Positions 28,066-36,252 of a stretch of 64,000 nucleotides of DNA are shown piece by piece. The stretch's first letter is position 1. Each line of letters opens with the position of its first letter. The translations under genes were made by a program, and so were the position numbers. Source of the DNA: Aquipseudomonas alcaligenes_A (GTDB taxonomy: Bacteria; Pseudomonadota; Gammaproteobacteria; Pseudomonadales; Pseudomonadaceae); NCBI GenBank assembly GCA_048595745.1, contig CP184361.1, one strand, 5' to 3'. Below the pieces are notes generated by a model. It searched no databases and was not told the DNA's origin. It saw nothing but the letters and a program-made list of their open reading frames with translations.

Positions 28066-28533
28066 ATGCTATACACAGCATATTTCGGAGATTCGGCGAT
28101 GTTTTTGACTCATTTGCAGGCACGAGTGATGGACGCGCATCTGTTCAGCGACGTCATCACATGGCGTTACGTCGAGCATTCAATACATCGACCTTGGCTC
28201 TATGTGGCTGCTGTAGAGAAGAATCCAGATTTTGATCTGCGGCCGATGCTGATGATCGGAGACGTTGACCTTCTCCAGTCTCTGCTGTCAGACCAAGGCA
28301 GCGGTCTACAGGTGGAAAGCATCTTGTTGGTGACACCGGATCACATGAATCGATCTGGTCGGTGGATGATGGAACCACTTGTCTCTATCGATAAATTCGT
28401 CGCACCTGATGGCGTTGCCTACGTTTATTCCGTTGAGAGTGGTCGCGTCTACGTCGAAGGAGATCCTGACGTACCTACGCGTGCTGATGCGCGGCGTGTT
28501 GGGATTTTTACGCCCGACATGCTCGATCAATAA
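28066..28533 (+). CDS. Hypothetical protein
   Basis: 155 residues with no recognised family. The sequence is soluble, with RPWLYVAAVEKNPDF and VAPDGVAYVYSVESGRVYVEGDPD as notable stretches. Two starts are plausible: ATG 28066 with GGAG about 11 bases upstream, and ATG 28099 with GGAG about 8 bases upstream. It is divergent from the XRE regulator across about 50 bases, which suggests control by it. Composition is close to the core genome. Confidence 0.55.
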   Translation: MLYTAYFGDSAMFLTHLQARVMDAHLFSDVITWRYVEHSIHRPWLYVAAVEKNPDFDLRPMLMIGDVDLLQSLLSDQGSGLQVESILLVTPDHMNRSGRWMMEPLVSIDKFVAPDGVAYVYSVESGRVYVEGDPDVPTRADARRVGIFTPDMLDQ

Positions 28534-28542
28534 GTTCCAGGC

Positions 28543-28653
28543 TCAGTTTGAGTGGAGTGGTGGCGGTAACCCGGCTGGAAGCACAAAACTGCCACTGGCT
28601 TCGCGCTCATTTACCTGGATGTCGCACGGAATGTGCTTTTTGGGGATGTACAT
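28543..28653 (-). CDS. Short hypothetical ORF
   Basis: 36 residues beginning MYIPKKHIPCDIQVNE and ending with a GLPPPLHSN tail. It has a protein-like composition but no strong ribosome site, and a stop lies 6 codons upstream. It may be a complete small gene or the end of a decayed one. Confidence 0.3.
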   Translation of the reverse strand: MYIPKKHIPCDIQVNEREASGSFVLPAGLPPPLHSN

Positions 28654-28880
28654 CCGCCTGATTGGCTTGGCTTATAAGATCCACTCCAGTGGCTTAGGGT
28701 TCAGCGAACCTAGTGCTAGCTGATTCCTCGCCGCTCTAGCCCGGTGCGCTCCGTTATCACTCCGAATGTGACCCGGAGAGTGCTGATACCGACCTGGGCC
28801 AGATCCCACACAGTGGAGATGCTTAGTGTGGCCAGCCTGGCTGCTGAGCGGTAGCCAACACCCCACACACCGCTGCCAGG

Positions 28881-29198
28881 CTAAGCAACTTCTCCTGACG
28901 TCCCGAAGCGGTTAGGTCTCCGAGTGTATATCGACCTGCAGCAGAGTTTGAGTGCAGAGAAAGCAGAACTTCTACGCCGGACTCTTCGCATCGAGAGCGG
29001 CACGATCATGGAGTTACTGCTTGAGCACTGAATCTCGAGCTCTAACTCGTGGACAGCGTCTAATATCTGCTGCTTTGCATGCTCTGACTCTGGGGCTTGT
29101 AGAAGAAGCTCAATTTTAGCCTTAGCCAATAGTGTCATGCTTATCCCCAGCTGACGGGCTACCGCCATCACCGCACCTAAAGCGTGCTCTAAAGCCAC
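28881..29198 (-). CDS. Possible small helical protein, 3' half doubtful
   Basis: 105 residues. The first about 58 look like a real helical protein (ALGAVMAVARQLGISMTLLAKAKIEL; SEHAKQQILDAVHELELEI). The rest is serine- and arginine-rich and unlike coding sequence. On the opposite strand, a frame ending at 29031 also looks protein-like (AEKAELLRRTLRIESGT). The region is probably a patchwork of gene remnants, so both frames may be fragments. Confidence 0.3.
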   Translation of the reverse strand: MALEHALGAVMAVARQLGISMTLLAKAKIELLLQAPESEHAKQQILDAVHELELEIQCSSSNSMIVPLSMRRVRRRSSAFSALKLCCRSIYTRRPNRFGTSGEVA

Positions 29199-29414
29199 TT
29201 CTCTACGCTCTCACACCAAATCCCCCTGGCATCCCTATCCAAAGAGGCGCAACGCAGGCTCCAAGAGATCCAACAGGATGATATCGATGCGCTGATGTCG
29301 TTCCGGATTAACGGACCAACCCGGGTTTTCTGTATCAGAGAGCGGGAGGCAATGCGTGTGCTCTGGTACGACCCTGAACACCAAGTCTGTCCCGCCCCCA
29401 AGAAGCACACTTAA
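29193..29414 (+). pseudogene. 3' remnant of a hypothetical gene
   Basis: A frame of about 73 codons is open from just after a TAA (29190-29192) to TAA at 29412-29414. It has no start codon before residue about 35. The translation reads like a conserved C terminus: KEAQRRLQEIQQDDIDALM, then FRINGPTRVFCIRERE and VLWYDPEHQVCP. It is likely the tail of a gene whose 5' part was lost. Confidence 0.45.
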
Positions 29415-29490
29415 ACAGAGCCCACTAACGTCCCACTGAAGTAGCCTGCATTTCTTGAAAAAATCGGGGATCAGGTCAAGTGCTGGGGAG

Positions 29491-29546
29491 CAGCTGCTGG
29501 CCGAGAGGCGCCTATGGCGACAGGCAGGAACCGGCCAAGAGCTGCC
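29491..29546. repeat. Dispersed palindromic island repeat, long form
   Basis: About 55 bases containing TTGGCCGA-like and ACCGGCCA half-sites. It matches, in reverse orientation, 54206-54260 at roughly 9 of 10 positions. Other shorter copies of the same core lie between island genes. It sits between the gene remnant and the AbrB-fold gene. Confidence 0.6.
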
Positions 29547-29560
29547 TACGGTGATTGGTG

Positions 29561-29782
29561 CTATTCGCCTCCAGAACGATTCCAGTGGTCGACCAACTCA
29601 TCGGTACGATCCGGAATCCGAGGTGTCTTGCTGAGTACAAGGCATCGGACATTGCCGACGTACTCCTGAATCACATAGAGAATGCCGCCAACGTCGACGC
29701 CCAACTCCTGAAGAACCTCATCTGGAATGCGGATAGCGCCATCGCCATCCCAGTCTTCGATAGTCACTTGCTTGGGGTCCAT
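29561..29782 (-). CDS. AbrB/MazE-type swapped-hairpin protein
   Basis: 73 residues. The core GDGAIRIPDEVLQELGVDVGG is the AbrB/MazE/SpoVT DNA-binding hairpin. Such proteins are usually antitoxins or transition-state regulators. No toxin gene is recognisable next to it: upstream is a palindromic repeat and the HAD gene, downstream is debris. It may be an orphan antitoxin. A broken relative lies at 58635-58792. Confidence 0.7.
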   Translation of the reverse strand: MDPKQVTIEDWDGDGAIRIPDEVLQELGVDVGGILYVIQEYVGNVRCLVLSKTPRIPDRTDELVDHWNRSGGE

Positions 29783-29870
29783 TTCCTTTCTCCACCTCTA
29801 TGATCGCCTTCGGCTCGCCCCATCTTAGGGCACGCCCAGGCCGCTGCCGAGATCATGTGCTGCGGTAGTA

Positions 29871-29892
29871 GCTCTGGCCGTTAGCGGCCGCC
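29871..29892. repeat. Dispersed palindromic island repeat, short copy
   Basis: GCTCTGGCCGTTAGCGGCC carries the common core of the island repeats. It lies between the HAD gene end and the AbrB-fold gene start. Confidence 0.45.
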
Positions 29893-29949
29893 AGTGAGAG
29901 GCAGCTACCGGGCACGAACACCTGATGCGGCCGAGTGGCTAGGGCTACT

Positions 29950-30456
29950 TCACTTATTTGGCTTGCTCAGATGGTTTCGAAGTTCATCGATGCGACCGGG
30001 TTGGGCCAAACCGTGCTGACCTTCACAGCAAACCAGATGACCCAGCTTCGTCTCTGGCCATCGATCTGAGTCATCGTCAACCGACACCCAATCTGTTAGG
30101 TGGGAGCGATCAACGTACCGGCAGATTTGTTCATACCGCGAAGCGGTATCCCACCAGCTCTCATCCAGCCAGCCTTTGCCCATTGAGCTATGCCAGGTTG
30201 CGCCGATTACCCGTGCTTTAAGCGGGACGGGCAAGTAACTTCGGGCGCGCGCAAAACCCAAGTGACGCACCCAGCTTGTGCTCAGAACCACTCGGACTTG
30301 AGGGAAGTCGTCCAGTACTTCTACCAATAAGTTAGCCCACATGAAAAGCGAGCCTTCAGCGCGCAATATGGGGCCTTTCCTAGTCATGAAGGCAGCGTCC
30401 GGATGAAGTACACCATCAAAGTCGAGGAAAAGTACTTGGGGGCTGGCTTGCTGCAT
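29950..30456 (-). CDS. HAD-superfamily phosphatase-like protein
   Basis: 168 residues. The HAD motif I is DFDGVLHPD at residues 12-20, and motif II serine/threonine is in VVLSTSWVRHLG at about 57. VSVDDDSDRWP near 125-135 supplies the acidic motif IV. It matches the compact, island-borne HAD-domain group, whose substrates are unknown. Located alone between two palindromic repeats. Cytoplasmic by sequence. Confidence 0.75.
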   Translation of the reverse strand: MQQASPQVLFLDFDGVLHPDAAFMTRKGPILRAEGSLFMWANLLVEVLDDFPQVRVVLSTSWVRHLGFARARSYLPVPLKARVIGATWHSSMGKGWLDESWWDTASRYEQICRYVDRSHLTDWVSVDDDSDRWPETKLGHLVCCEGQHGLAQPGRIDELRNHLSKPNK

Positions 30457-30544
30457 CGTGAGGAGATCCGAGTTGATGGACTATCCAAAACTAGATCAGA
30501 GGGTATCAGGAGTACTCTGGGGTGGGGCTATCACAAGCTCGTCG

Positions 30545-30568
30545 GGCTGCTTTTGGCCGGTTAGCGCC
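30545..30568. repeat. Dispersed palindromic island repeat, short copy
   Basis: GCTGCTTTTGGCCGGTTAGC gives the consensus core. It lies between the HAD and MvaT genes. Confidence 0.5.
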
Positions 30569-30650
30569 CCATACACTGAGCAATCGCCTTATCCTCCCGT
30601 ACGCGGAGGAAAATCCACGAACACCATTGCTACCTAACCCAGAAACAACA

Positions 30651-30670
30651 AGGGCCGCATTCGCGGCCCT
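30651..30670 (-). terminator. Hairpin after the mvaT-like gene
   Basis: AGGGCCGC (30651-30658) and GCGGCCCT (30663-30670) form a perfect 8-bp stem with a 4-base loop. It lies 17 bases past the mvaT-like stop; on the minus strand it is followed by TGTTGTTTC. A probable terminator. Confidence 0.7.
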
Positions 30671-30687
30671 ATCGTGCAGCTTAAAGC

Positions 30688-31044
30688 TTACTGCAGCCAG
30701 CTCTCAACAGTCTCGGCGCCATACTGTTCTTTCCAGGCTTTCAGTACCTTATGGTTGCCGCCTTTAGTTTCTACAACTTCACCGTTATTCGGGTTCTTGT
30801 AACGCTTCAGAGCACGCTCACGACGAGCACCTTTCACCGGCGCTGCTGTGGTCTTGGCAGCATTCGGATCGAGGAGAGCGATAACGTTGCGCAGGGAGTA
30901 GTTGTAGTCGGCCAGCAGTGAGCGCAGTTTGGTTTCAAACTCGATTTCACGCTTGAGTTTCTCGTCGCCTTTCAGGGCTTCGAGGCGCTTTTGCTGCTCG
31001 GCGATTTGGGCTTCCAGAGCTTTGTATTCTGCAATGATTGACAT
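30688..31044 (-). CDS. MvaT/MvaU-family H-NS-like nucleoid protein
   Basis: 118 residues. An N-terminal coiled coil (AEYKALEAQIAEQQKRLEALK) serves for oligomerisation. The C-terminal DNA-binding domain has the MvaT pattern RYKNPNNGEVVETKGGN, then HKVLKAWKEQYG. Family members are Pseudomonas functional equivalents of H-NS, binding AT-rich foreign DNA and silencing it. The start at 31044 is chosen because the coiled coil begins there and GGGAAA lies upstream. As an island-borne extra copy, it may silence or adjust expression of the island or mix with chromosomal MvaT. Confidence 0.92.
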   Translation of the reverse strand: MSIIAEYKALEAQIAEQQKRLEALKGDEKLKREIEFETKLRSLLADYNYSLRNVIALLDPNAAKTTAAPVKGARRERALKRYKNPNNGEVVETKGGNHKVLKAWKEQYGAETVESWLQ

Positions 31045-31514
31045 TGATATTTCCCTAGTTTTTGCGGAGTGACGAAGAGTTATTAAGTAGCTATAGGGTA
31101 TTTGAAACGACAGGTCGAAAGAAGCTTCCATTTTGCCTGAATTGAACGCACAAATACGATGAACCGCGCCGACTTCCCATCGACGATATTAATGTCAACG
31201 TCGTTCATCGCTGGCGCAAGGTGGTCTGAGTCGGCCAAGAAGACAGACGAGTTCATCGGCTTGCCTCTGACGATGGCTCCACCACCGGTGGCCGCCCATG
31301 ACATTCGAAGTTGGCGGGTGCAGTCTTGCACGTCGAACTGCGCCGCAGAGCGACCATGATGTCCATCACCTGGCCGCGCAGCGCTACCGCTGAATTCGCT
31401 CTCTAGACCCGCAACGTCCTCGTGTGAGCAGGCTGCCATGGCGGCGCATTACGATGGATACTCGAACCATCTAACCATGTAGCAAAGAGGGAGACTTCGT
31501 TTCGACGAAGAGCC
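31045..31514. other. Gap of 470 bases without a firm gene
   Basis: The stretch holds the mvaT-like promoter and the upstream region of the STAND-nuclease gene. A minus-strand frame (31083-31439) ends in a protein-like segment, MNSSVFLADSDHLAPAMND, and could be a gene remnant. I cannot assign it and do not call it a gene. Confidence 0.35.
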
Positions 31515-33089
31515 ATGTCAATAGAAATCATCGGTCAACAGAAGTACCGCTTTCAGGACCATGTATGTGCACTTCTAGCTGTGCTCTCGTCTGGGAACAC
31601 AGGGACTTCGCTGCAGATCGAGCCTAAGGATGGCGAAGATGCACTTCTACAAACCACAGAAGGCGGCGTCGCCAGAACGGTGGAGGTGCAGGTGAAGGGC
31701 GCAAACACTGCCATCACGCATGACGTATTGGCGGATTGGCTTGCACACTATCCAGCCTACGGTGACAGCGGATCGCTGCTAGAGCGGATTTCGAGTGATT
31801 CCAGCAGATCCGTGTTGTTTGTTGCCAGCGGCCGTTGCAACGATGCCGTCGTCCCCCATGCGGTTCCCCTGTCTGTCCGCACAACGCAAGTTCCAAAGGG
31901 GGGGGTGACAAACGCCACAGAGCACGGGATGCGGGAGGGTCTGCGCAACTACGAGACCGGCGCGTCATCAACCGACTCGAAGTTGGGCAAACGACGTCGA
32001 GCGAACATCGGGGAATGGCTTGTGGTTACGTCTGCCCCTTCACTGAAGGCAGCACTTCAGAGGGTCCTCATCGCTGAGCTACTCGACGAGCCAGAGGTGC
32101 TCAGACGCATTCGAGACAACCTTGAAGTTGTTCACCGTGTGGTTCCAGATCGGGTCGAGGAGGCGATAAGACGCATCACCGAGATCGTCGTCAATGAGAA
32201 GAAGACCGGCGTGAACGTACTGCCACAGGTAGACAGGGTCATCTCCTGGGGCTCGGCGGTAGACCCGCTGGTGGCAGCGTCATATGTTTCCAGAGGGGAG
32301 GAGGACGCCTTGCTGGACCAGCTGTCTCTGGACTCTGCACTCCTCCTCACAGGCGCCCCTCGCGTAGGAAAGACGTCCTGCGCTCGCAACTTGGCGTACT
32401 CGCTACAAAGCCAGGGCTACAGCGTTCGAATCTGTAACGACATTTCAGAAGCAGAACGCTATCTGACCGAGCCTGTCACTGGCAACCGGGCCGCTCTCGT
32501 CGACGACCCACTTGGAGGTGCGCACGCGGCAGACAACGCGGCACGTGAGCTAATGCTACTGGGCGCCTTGATCCCTAAACTTGCCAACGGCAGGAGGCTC
32601 ATCGTCTCTCAAGCGCAAGACCGCCTCCTGCAAATCTCTCGATGCCAATCAGTCTCCGCCGTCCGTACGGGTAACTTGCCCTGGGTGGAGATGAGCATTG
32701 GTGCTAACGGCTTCCTGGCCGGCCTCTGGAGTGCACTGACCGCCGACTATTCCGTCCCGCCGGTTCTGGCAGCGTTGGTTGCAGAGGCCATCGAGGCCGG
32801 GCAACTTGACTTGGAATCTGGCTGCCTCGTCTACCTTGCGGCCAACCACGACCGTGTCGGCGCGGACGCTCAGCTTGCCGACGTTATCAGCCACGCGCGT
32901 CAGGACTCGAGATCTCTAGGCGACGCGCTGCGCGAGGAGCAACTCGCACCTCTGATGAGCGCGCTCGCGATCGCATCGACACCTTCCCTGCGAAGCGCCG
33001 AGCTGGAGCTGGCATTTGTGCTGGATGACAAGCGCAGCGACCGGCCCGGGGAGTCCAACGTCAATTGCACCATGTCCTCCTGGTCCTAG
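31515..33089 (+). CDS. N-terminal part: nuclease-like domain plus NTPase
   Basis: 524 residues to the premature stop. Residues about 10-110 resemble Cap4/PD-(D/E)xK nuclease domains: acidic residues in IEPKDGED (35-42) and the EVQVK motif at 57-61. Residues about 255-500 form the NTPase: Walker A LTGAPRVGKTS (278-288) and Walker B-like AALVDDPLGG (326-335). This matches the nSTAND group. The last about 12 residues (from roughly residue 513) are probably out of the ancestral frame. If translated alone it would lack the sensor half. Confidence 0.7.
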   Translation: MSIEIIGQQKYRFQDHVCALLAVLSSGNTGTSLQIEPKDGEDALLQTTEGGVARTVEVQVKGANTAITHDVLADWLAHYPAYGDSGSLLERISSDSSRSVLFVASGRCNDAVVPHAVPLSVRTTQVPKGGVTNATEHGMREGLRNYETGASSTDSKLGKRRRANIGEWLVVTSAPSLKAALQRVLIAELLDEPEVLRRIRDNLEVVHRVVPDRVEEAIRRITEIVVNEKKTGVNVLPQVDRVISWGSAVDPLVAASYVSRGEEDALLDQLSLDSALLLTGAPRVGKTSCARNLAYSLQSQGYSVRICNDISEAERYLTEPVTGNRAALVDDPLGGAHAADNAARELMLLGALIPKLANGRRLIVSQAQDRLLQISRCQSVSAVRTGNLPWVEMSIGANGFLAGLWSALTADYSVPPVLAALVAEAIEAGQLDLESGCLVYLAANHDRVGADAQLADVISHARQDSRSLGDALREEQLAPLMSALAIASTPSLRSAELELAFVLDDKRSDRPGESNVNCTMSSWS

Positions 33090-35406
33090 CCGAGTCTCGA
33101 CTACGCCGCCGGCGCTGCCGCCAAGCTACGTGCCACTTCCTGCTTTGTCTGCTCAGCAGATCGGTGACTTAGATCGCCTTGAGCTTCGAAGGATGGTGAG
33201 CCGGGCATCTAGGCGCTATACCTTCAGCCACCCGTTCTACCGGGCCAGTGCCGAGTCGCTTGTGGATGCAGCCACGACCCGATCAATGGAGTCGGCGCTG
33301 TCCGCTTTGGAGCGGGCGCTGTTCACGCTCGATTCTGATACCTCACGTGCGGCGGCTACCAATCTCGGCTGGGTGTACCGAAATCTGTACACAGAGGAAG
33401 GTCGGCAAGGTGTCGTCAACATAGCGGTTCGCGGGCTGCGTTCGATCTTCCCTGTTGTACGTGATCTGTGTTTCGAGTTTCTCGCGCGCAGGCTTGCATC
33501 GCTCTCAGTGGAAGAGCAGGAAAAGGTGCCTGACTGGGTACGCAGCGTGACCGTCATGGAGCTCTCTTCCGTCGAATGGACAGAGGACGGTCAGCCACGC
33601 ATCCCGTCGGCCACTTTCGGAGACCTCCTGGAGGTCGACGCCATCCCAGCATTGGTTTCCCAGGCAGAGGTGGCGGATGCGTTAGCCCTCTTCGACAGTG
33701 AGCGGCCGCACACGCTCTCCGCACACGATGCGGCAAGAGCTGTGATGCTCCTTCAGCAGTCACCGGGGCATCTGACGCTTCAGATGGCGTCTCGTCTTCT
33801 TAGCTTTGACATCTCCATGGTCCGTGCGCCAGTTGCTCATCTCTGGCTCGGTTCCCCTCGGGACGGTGACCACTTGCTGTTGCAGCGCATCTTCAATGAG
33901 CAGCACCCATCAGTCACCAAGGCCGCATACCAAGGCGTGCTGGAAGCGTGGCCAGACTGCGGTGAGGCACGCCGCGCCGCACTTATAAGTGGACTGCAGG
34001 TGATGACTGACTCCCCGATCGCCGCCGCGGTCCTCATCGACAGTCTAGTGCTCATTGCTCGCAAAGAGTACGGAGGCCCCGATACCCCTTGGCCGTTGTT
34101 TGAAGCTTTGATGCCAAAGGTTCTCCGCCAACTGCCGCTGGGCGCCTCATTCAGGGACGAGCGGCTATACCACGTGATGGATGACGCTATCGGGAACATT
34201 TCCACTCAGAGCCTTCTGGAAATCATTGACCGTTGGATAGAGTTGGTCCATCAGTACGCGTTGTCTGGCACCCCGAGCGACTACATCCTCGGCGTCACGG
34301 ACATCCTTATGTCAGGTGTGCCGAGTGGCACCGGCGAGAGGGGTGCACGGATCGAACGCCTGCTTGCAGTGCCAGGCACAGCAAGTCGGATTCGTGTCGT
34401 CTCTGACCTGGTCAATGCTTGGGACGACCTGACGGACGTGGAGCGCTCGCGTCTGCTCAAGCATTTGACGACAGCGGACCTTGATGTCATGTGGCTGCAA
34501 GCATCAGCGTTGACACGCCGTGACGTTCCATCGGAAATCCAGAATGCGCTGCTTCCAGCTGGACTCACATTGGCCTCGGCGCCTGAGGAAATCATCTCTA
34601 GGCTGCCGGCTTCGCTTCTCGAAGCGTGTGTGCATGTCTTCACTGGCGACCATCCCGTCATCTACTACGTTGGTGCCCACGGATCTAGAAACACCACTTG
34701 GAATTCGGTACTCCGCAGAATCGTACGCGTGCCAGACCACAGCATGTTCGAGGTCGCATGGGAATGGCTGTCATTCATGGGCAAGGAAGGGGAACTGGCG
34801 GATGTGGCACATGCGCTGGGTGGCGCCCATGCAGAGCGTTTGGCCGGCCTTTTGCTCGAGCGCAAACAGCACACGACGGGCGAGTTCATGGCGGACGTCT
34901 GGAACGTGCTCTTCGGACTACCCGTGAGCGAAGACGTGAAGTCAGATTGGCTTGCCCGGATGGCGGCCCTCGCACCCAACGCCCTGGATTCCTTGGACGA
35001 GCACAAGAGTTGGATCCCTGAGTCGCATCGCGAAGAGTTCCTGTCGCATTTCAAAAGCGACCGTGAACTGCTGGAGTTGGCTGTGACCTTTCTGAGGGTG
35101 CTGAAGGTCGTTCAAGATGGAGATGATGCTGGCGAGGAGAATAAGGTCGAACACGAAGAACTGCTCACCACAGGCCCACAGCTGAAATCCGAAATGCTGA
35201 GGCTGATCGAAGTAGTGCTCGACAGAAATCCCCCGAAGCACTGGCAGACGTATGACATCGTCCTCAAGTTCATGGAACTGGGCAAGTTCTCGAATGACTT
35301 CTTCAAGAAGAAGGTCCAAGCGCTTCGCTCGCGTGCTATCGAGCTGTCCCAGGATCGTCCAGCAAGGCGAAGGCAGACTCCGAAAAACTGGGAGGGACGC
35401 TCCTGA
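33016..35406 (+). CDS. C-terminal part: helical-repeat sensor region
   Basis: The frame is open for 796 codons, but the first about 12 codons overlap the upstream frame and are not ancestral to this one. There is no credible ribosome site, so it is best read as the continuation of the gene above. From about residue 55 on it is all helical, with TLDSDTSRAAATNLGWVYRNLY, VMLLQQSPGHLTLQMASRLL and other repeats like HEAT/TPR units. In STAND defence proteins such a region recognises a phage molecule. It ends in a basic tail (RPARRRQTPKNWEGRS). Confidence 0.6.
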   Translation: MCWMTSAATGPGSPTSIAPCPPGPSRVSTTPPALPPSYVPLPALSAQQIGDLDRLELRRMVSRASRRYTFSHPFYRASAESLVDAATTRSMESALSALERALFTLDSDTSRAAATNLGWVYRNLYTEEGRQGVVNIAVRGLRSIFPVVRDLCFEFLARRLASLSVEEQEKVPDWVRSVTVMELSSVEWTEDGQPRIPSATFGDLLEVDAIPALVSQAEVADALALFDSERPHTLSAHDAARAVMLLQQSPGHLTLQMASRLLSFDISMVRAPVAHLWLGSPRDGDHLLLQRIFNEQHPSVTKAAYQGVLEAWPDCGEARRAALISGLQVMTDSPIAAAVLIDSLVLIARKEYGGPDTPWPLFEALMPKVLRQLPLGASFRDERLYHVMDDAIGNISTQSLLEIIDRWIELVHQYALSGTPSDYILGVTDILMSGVPSGTGERGARIERLLAVPGTASRIRVVSDLVNAWDDLTDVERSRLLKHLTTADLDVMWLQASALTRRDVPSEIQNALLPAGLTLASAPEEIISRLPASLLEACVHVFTGDHPVIYYVGAHGSRNTTWNSVLRRIVRVPDHSMFEVAWEWLSFMGKEGELADVAHALGGAHAERLAGLLLERKQHTTGEFMADVWNVLFGLPVSEDVKSDWLARMAALAPNALDSLDEHKSWIPESHREEFLSHFKSDRELLELAVTFLRVLKVVQDGDDAGEENKVEHEELLTTGPQLKSEMLRLIEVVLDRNPPKHWQTYDIVLKFMELGKFSNDFFKKKVQALRSRAIELSQDRPARRRQTPKNWEGRS

Positions 35407-35652
35407 GTCGGCCCTGAAGCCCCTGCCATCAGCATGAATATCGGCCTTGTGTGTGGCGGCCCTTCGCAAGCTTGCTGTATGGAACAAGAACTGGGTTACT
35501 CCGGCCAGCGACAGAACCGCTGCAAGCTCTGTCGTCAAGCAGGCCCTCGATCCGTTCGCCAGCCTTACCCAGGCCTCACGTTTTTCTGCCGCGTAGTCGT
35601 GATGCCGATAATTCCAGGGGTAAAAAGGGACAGATTTATTTACTGGGTGATC

Positions 35653-35676
35653 GTCCGCTTTTGGCCGGGAGCTGCC
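35653..35676. repeat. Dispersed palindromic island repeat, copy
   Basis: GTCCGCTTTTGGCCGGGAGC carries the shared core. A partial inverted partner (TTCCGGCCAAACGC) follows at about 35693-35706, giving a long imperfect hairpin. Confidence 0.5.
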
Positions 35677-36128
35677 TGTCACCAACGCCTACTTCCGGCC
35701 AAACGCTATCTTGAGGAGTGGCTGAAACGCCTCATAGCTGCTTTTGGATCGGTTGCCCAACAATTTCTGCGAGACGAAGGGGGATTCACGGGAGGCTGGG
35801 CCGAAACCAAGCGCTTAGCAGTTGACGTTGGTGGCTATATGAGTATTCGCATGAAAACCGTCAGGCGTTCGCATAGTCCGCCGCTAGGGTCCTGAGCCCT
35901 TTGGCCTTTGCCTCGCTCTACCCAGTAAGCGGACAGCGGCCAATCAGGCGCTCAGAGCGAATTCTATAGTCGCCCTATAGTCGATTATAAATAGCTATAA
36001 ACCTCATTCTAGAGCGGCTTAAGTAACCTCTGTAACTGGCAGAGTGAAGAGCAATTGGCCTCGTTGTTGGCTTTTACCATCCGGGTTCTACCCCATTTAT
36101 TAATCTTAACAGAGTCGACTGTGTGTGG

Positions 36129-36166
36129 TTGAATCGCCCCGATTCTCCTAGATACTCTCCAAGCTC
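36129..36166. repeat. Relic of an IS3-type terminal repeat, left of catabolic module
   Basis: TTGAATCGCCCCGATTCTCC starts a segment that continues TAGATACTCTCCAAGC. TGAATCGCCCC is the usual start of one IS3-subgroup end. The same segment, more diverged, recurs in the same orientation at 49050-49086, right of the catabolic genes, where it is attached to a transposase C-terminal remnant. Confidence 0.5.
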
Positions 36167-36252
36167 CGCCTCTAGAAATTATCATTTGCAACTATGCACA
36201 TATTCAACGATAGGGCTCAGGCCGCTTGGATATTGATCGGATTCCAGTCAAC

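Larger units (their letters stand above)
31515..35406 (+). pseudogene. Nuclease-STAND NTPase (Avs-like), frameshifted
   Basis: Two adjacent plus-strand frames read as one protein of about 1297 residues if one base is removed near 33048-33051 (a GGGG run). Frame 1 gives an N-terminal nuclease-like domain and a STAND-type NTPase. Frame 2 picks up in a proline-rich linker and continues into a long helical-repeat C terminus (RLELRRMVSRASRRYTFSH and on). The combined span is 3892 bases, one more than a multiple of three, as expected for a single insertion. Effector-NTPase-sensor order matches antiviral STAND proteins. The lesion may be natural or a sequencing error. Confidence 0.75.
35407..36252. 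other. Gap of about 850 bases, gene-poor
   Basis: Open frames here have no family features or ribosome sites. The stretch holds a palindromic repeat copy (35653-35676), the string GGGACAGATTTATTT near 35626, which is often seen beside REP-associated transposases, an AT-rich block at 35960-36010, and an IS3-type end relic (36129-36166). It reads as junction debris between the STAND gene and the catabolic module. Confidence 0.5.

Noticed and set aside
29189..29410. 73-codon minus-strand frame
   Set aside because: The plus strand here gives a far more protein-like tail (29193-29414).
33016..35406. Independent second gene after the STAND N-terminal half
   Set aside because: No ribosome site, the start lies in overlap, and the total length fits one gene with a single-base shift.
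34942..35685. 247-codon minus-strand frame over the STAND C terminus
   Set aside because: It overlaps the helical-repeat coding frame and has no ribosome site or known motif.
35434..35895. 153-codon plus-strand frame after the STAND gene
   Set aside because: Cysteine- and arginine-rich patchwork crossing a palindromic repeat; no family features or start signal.
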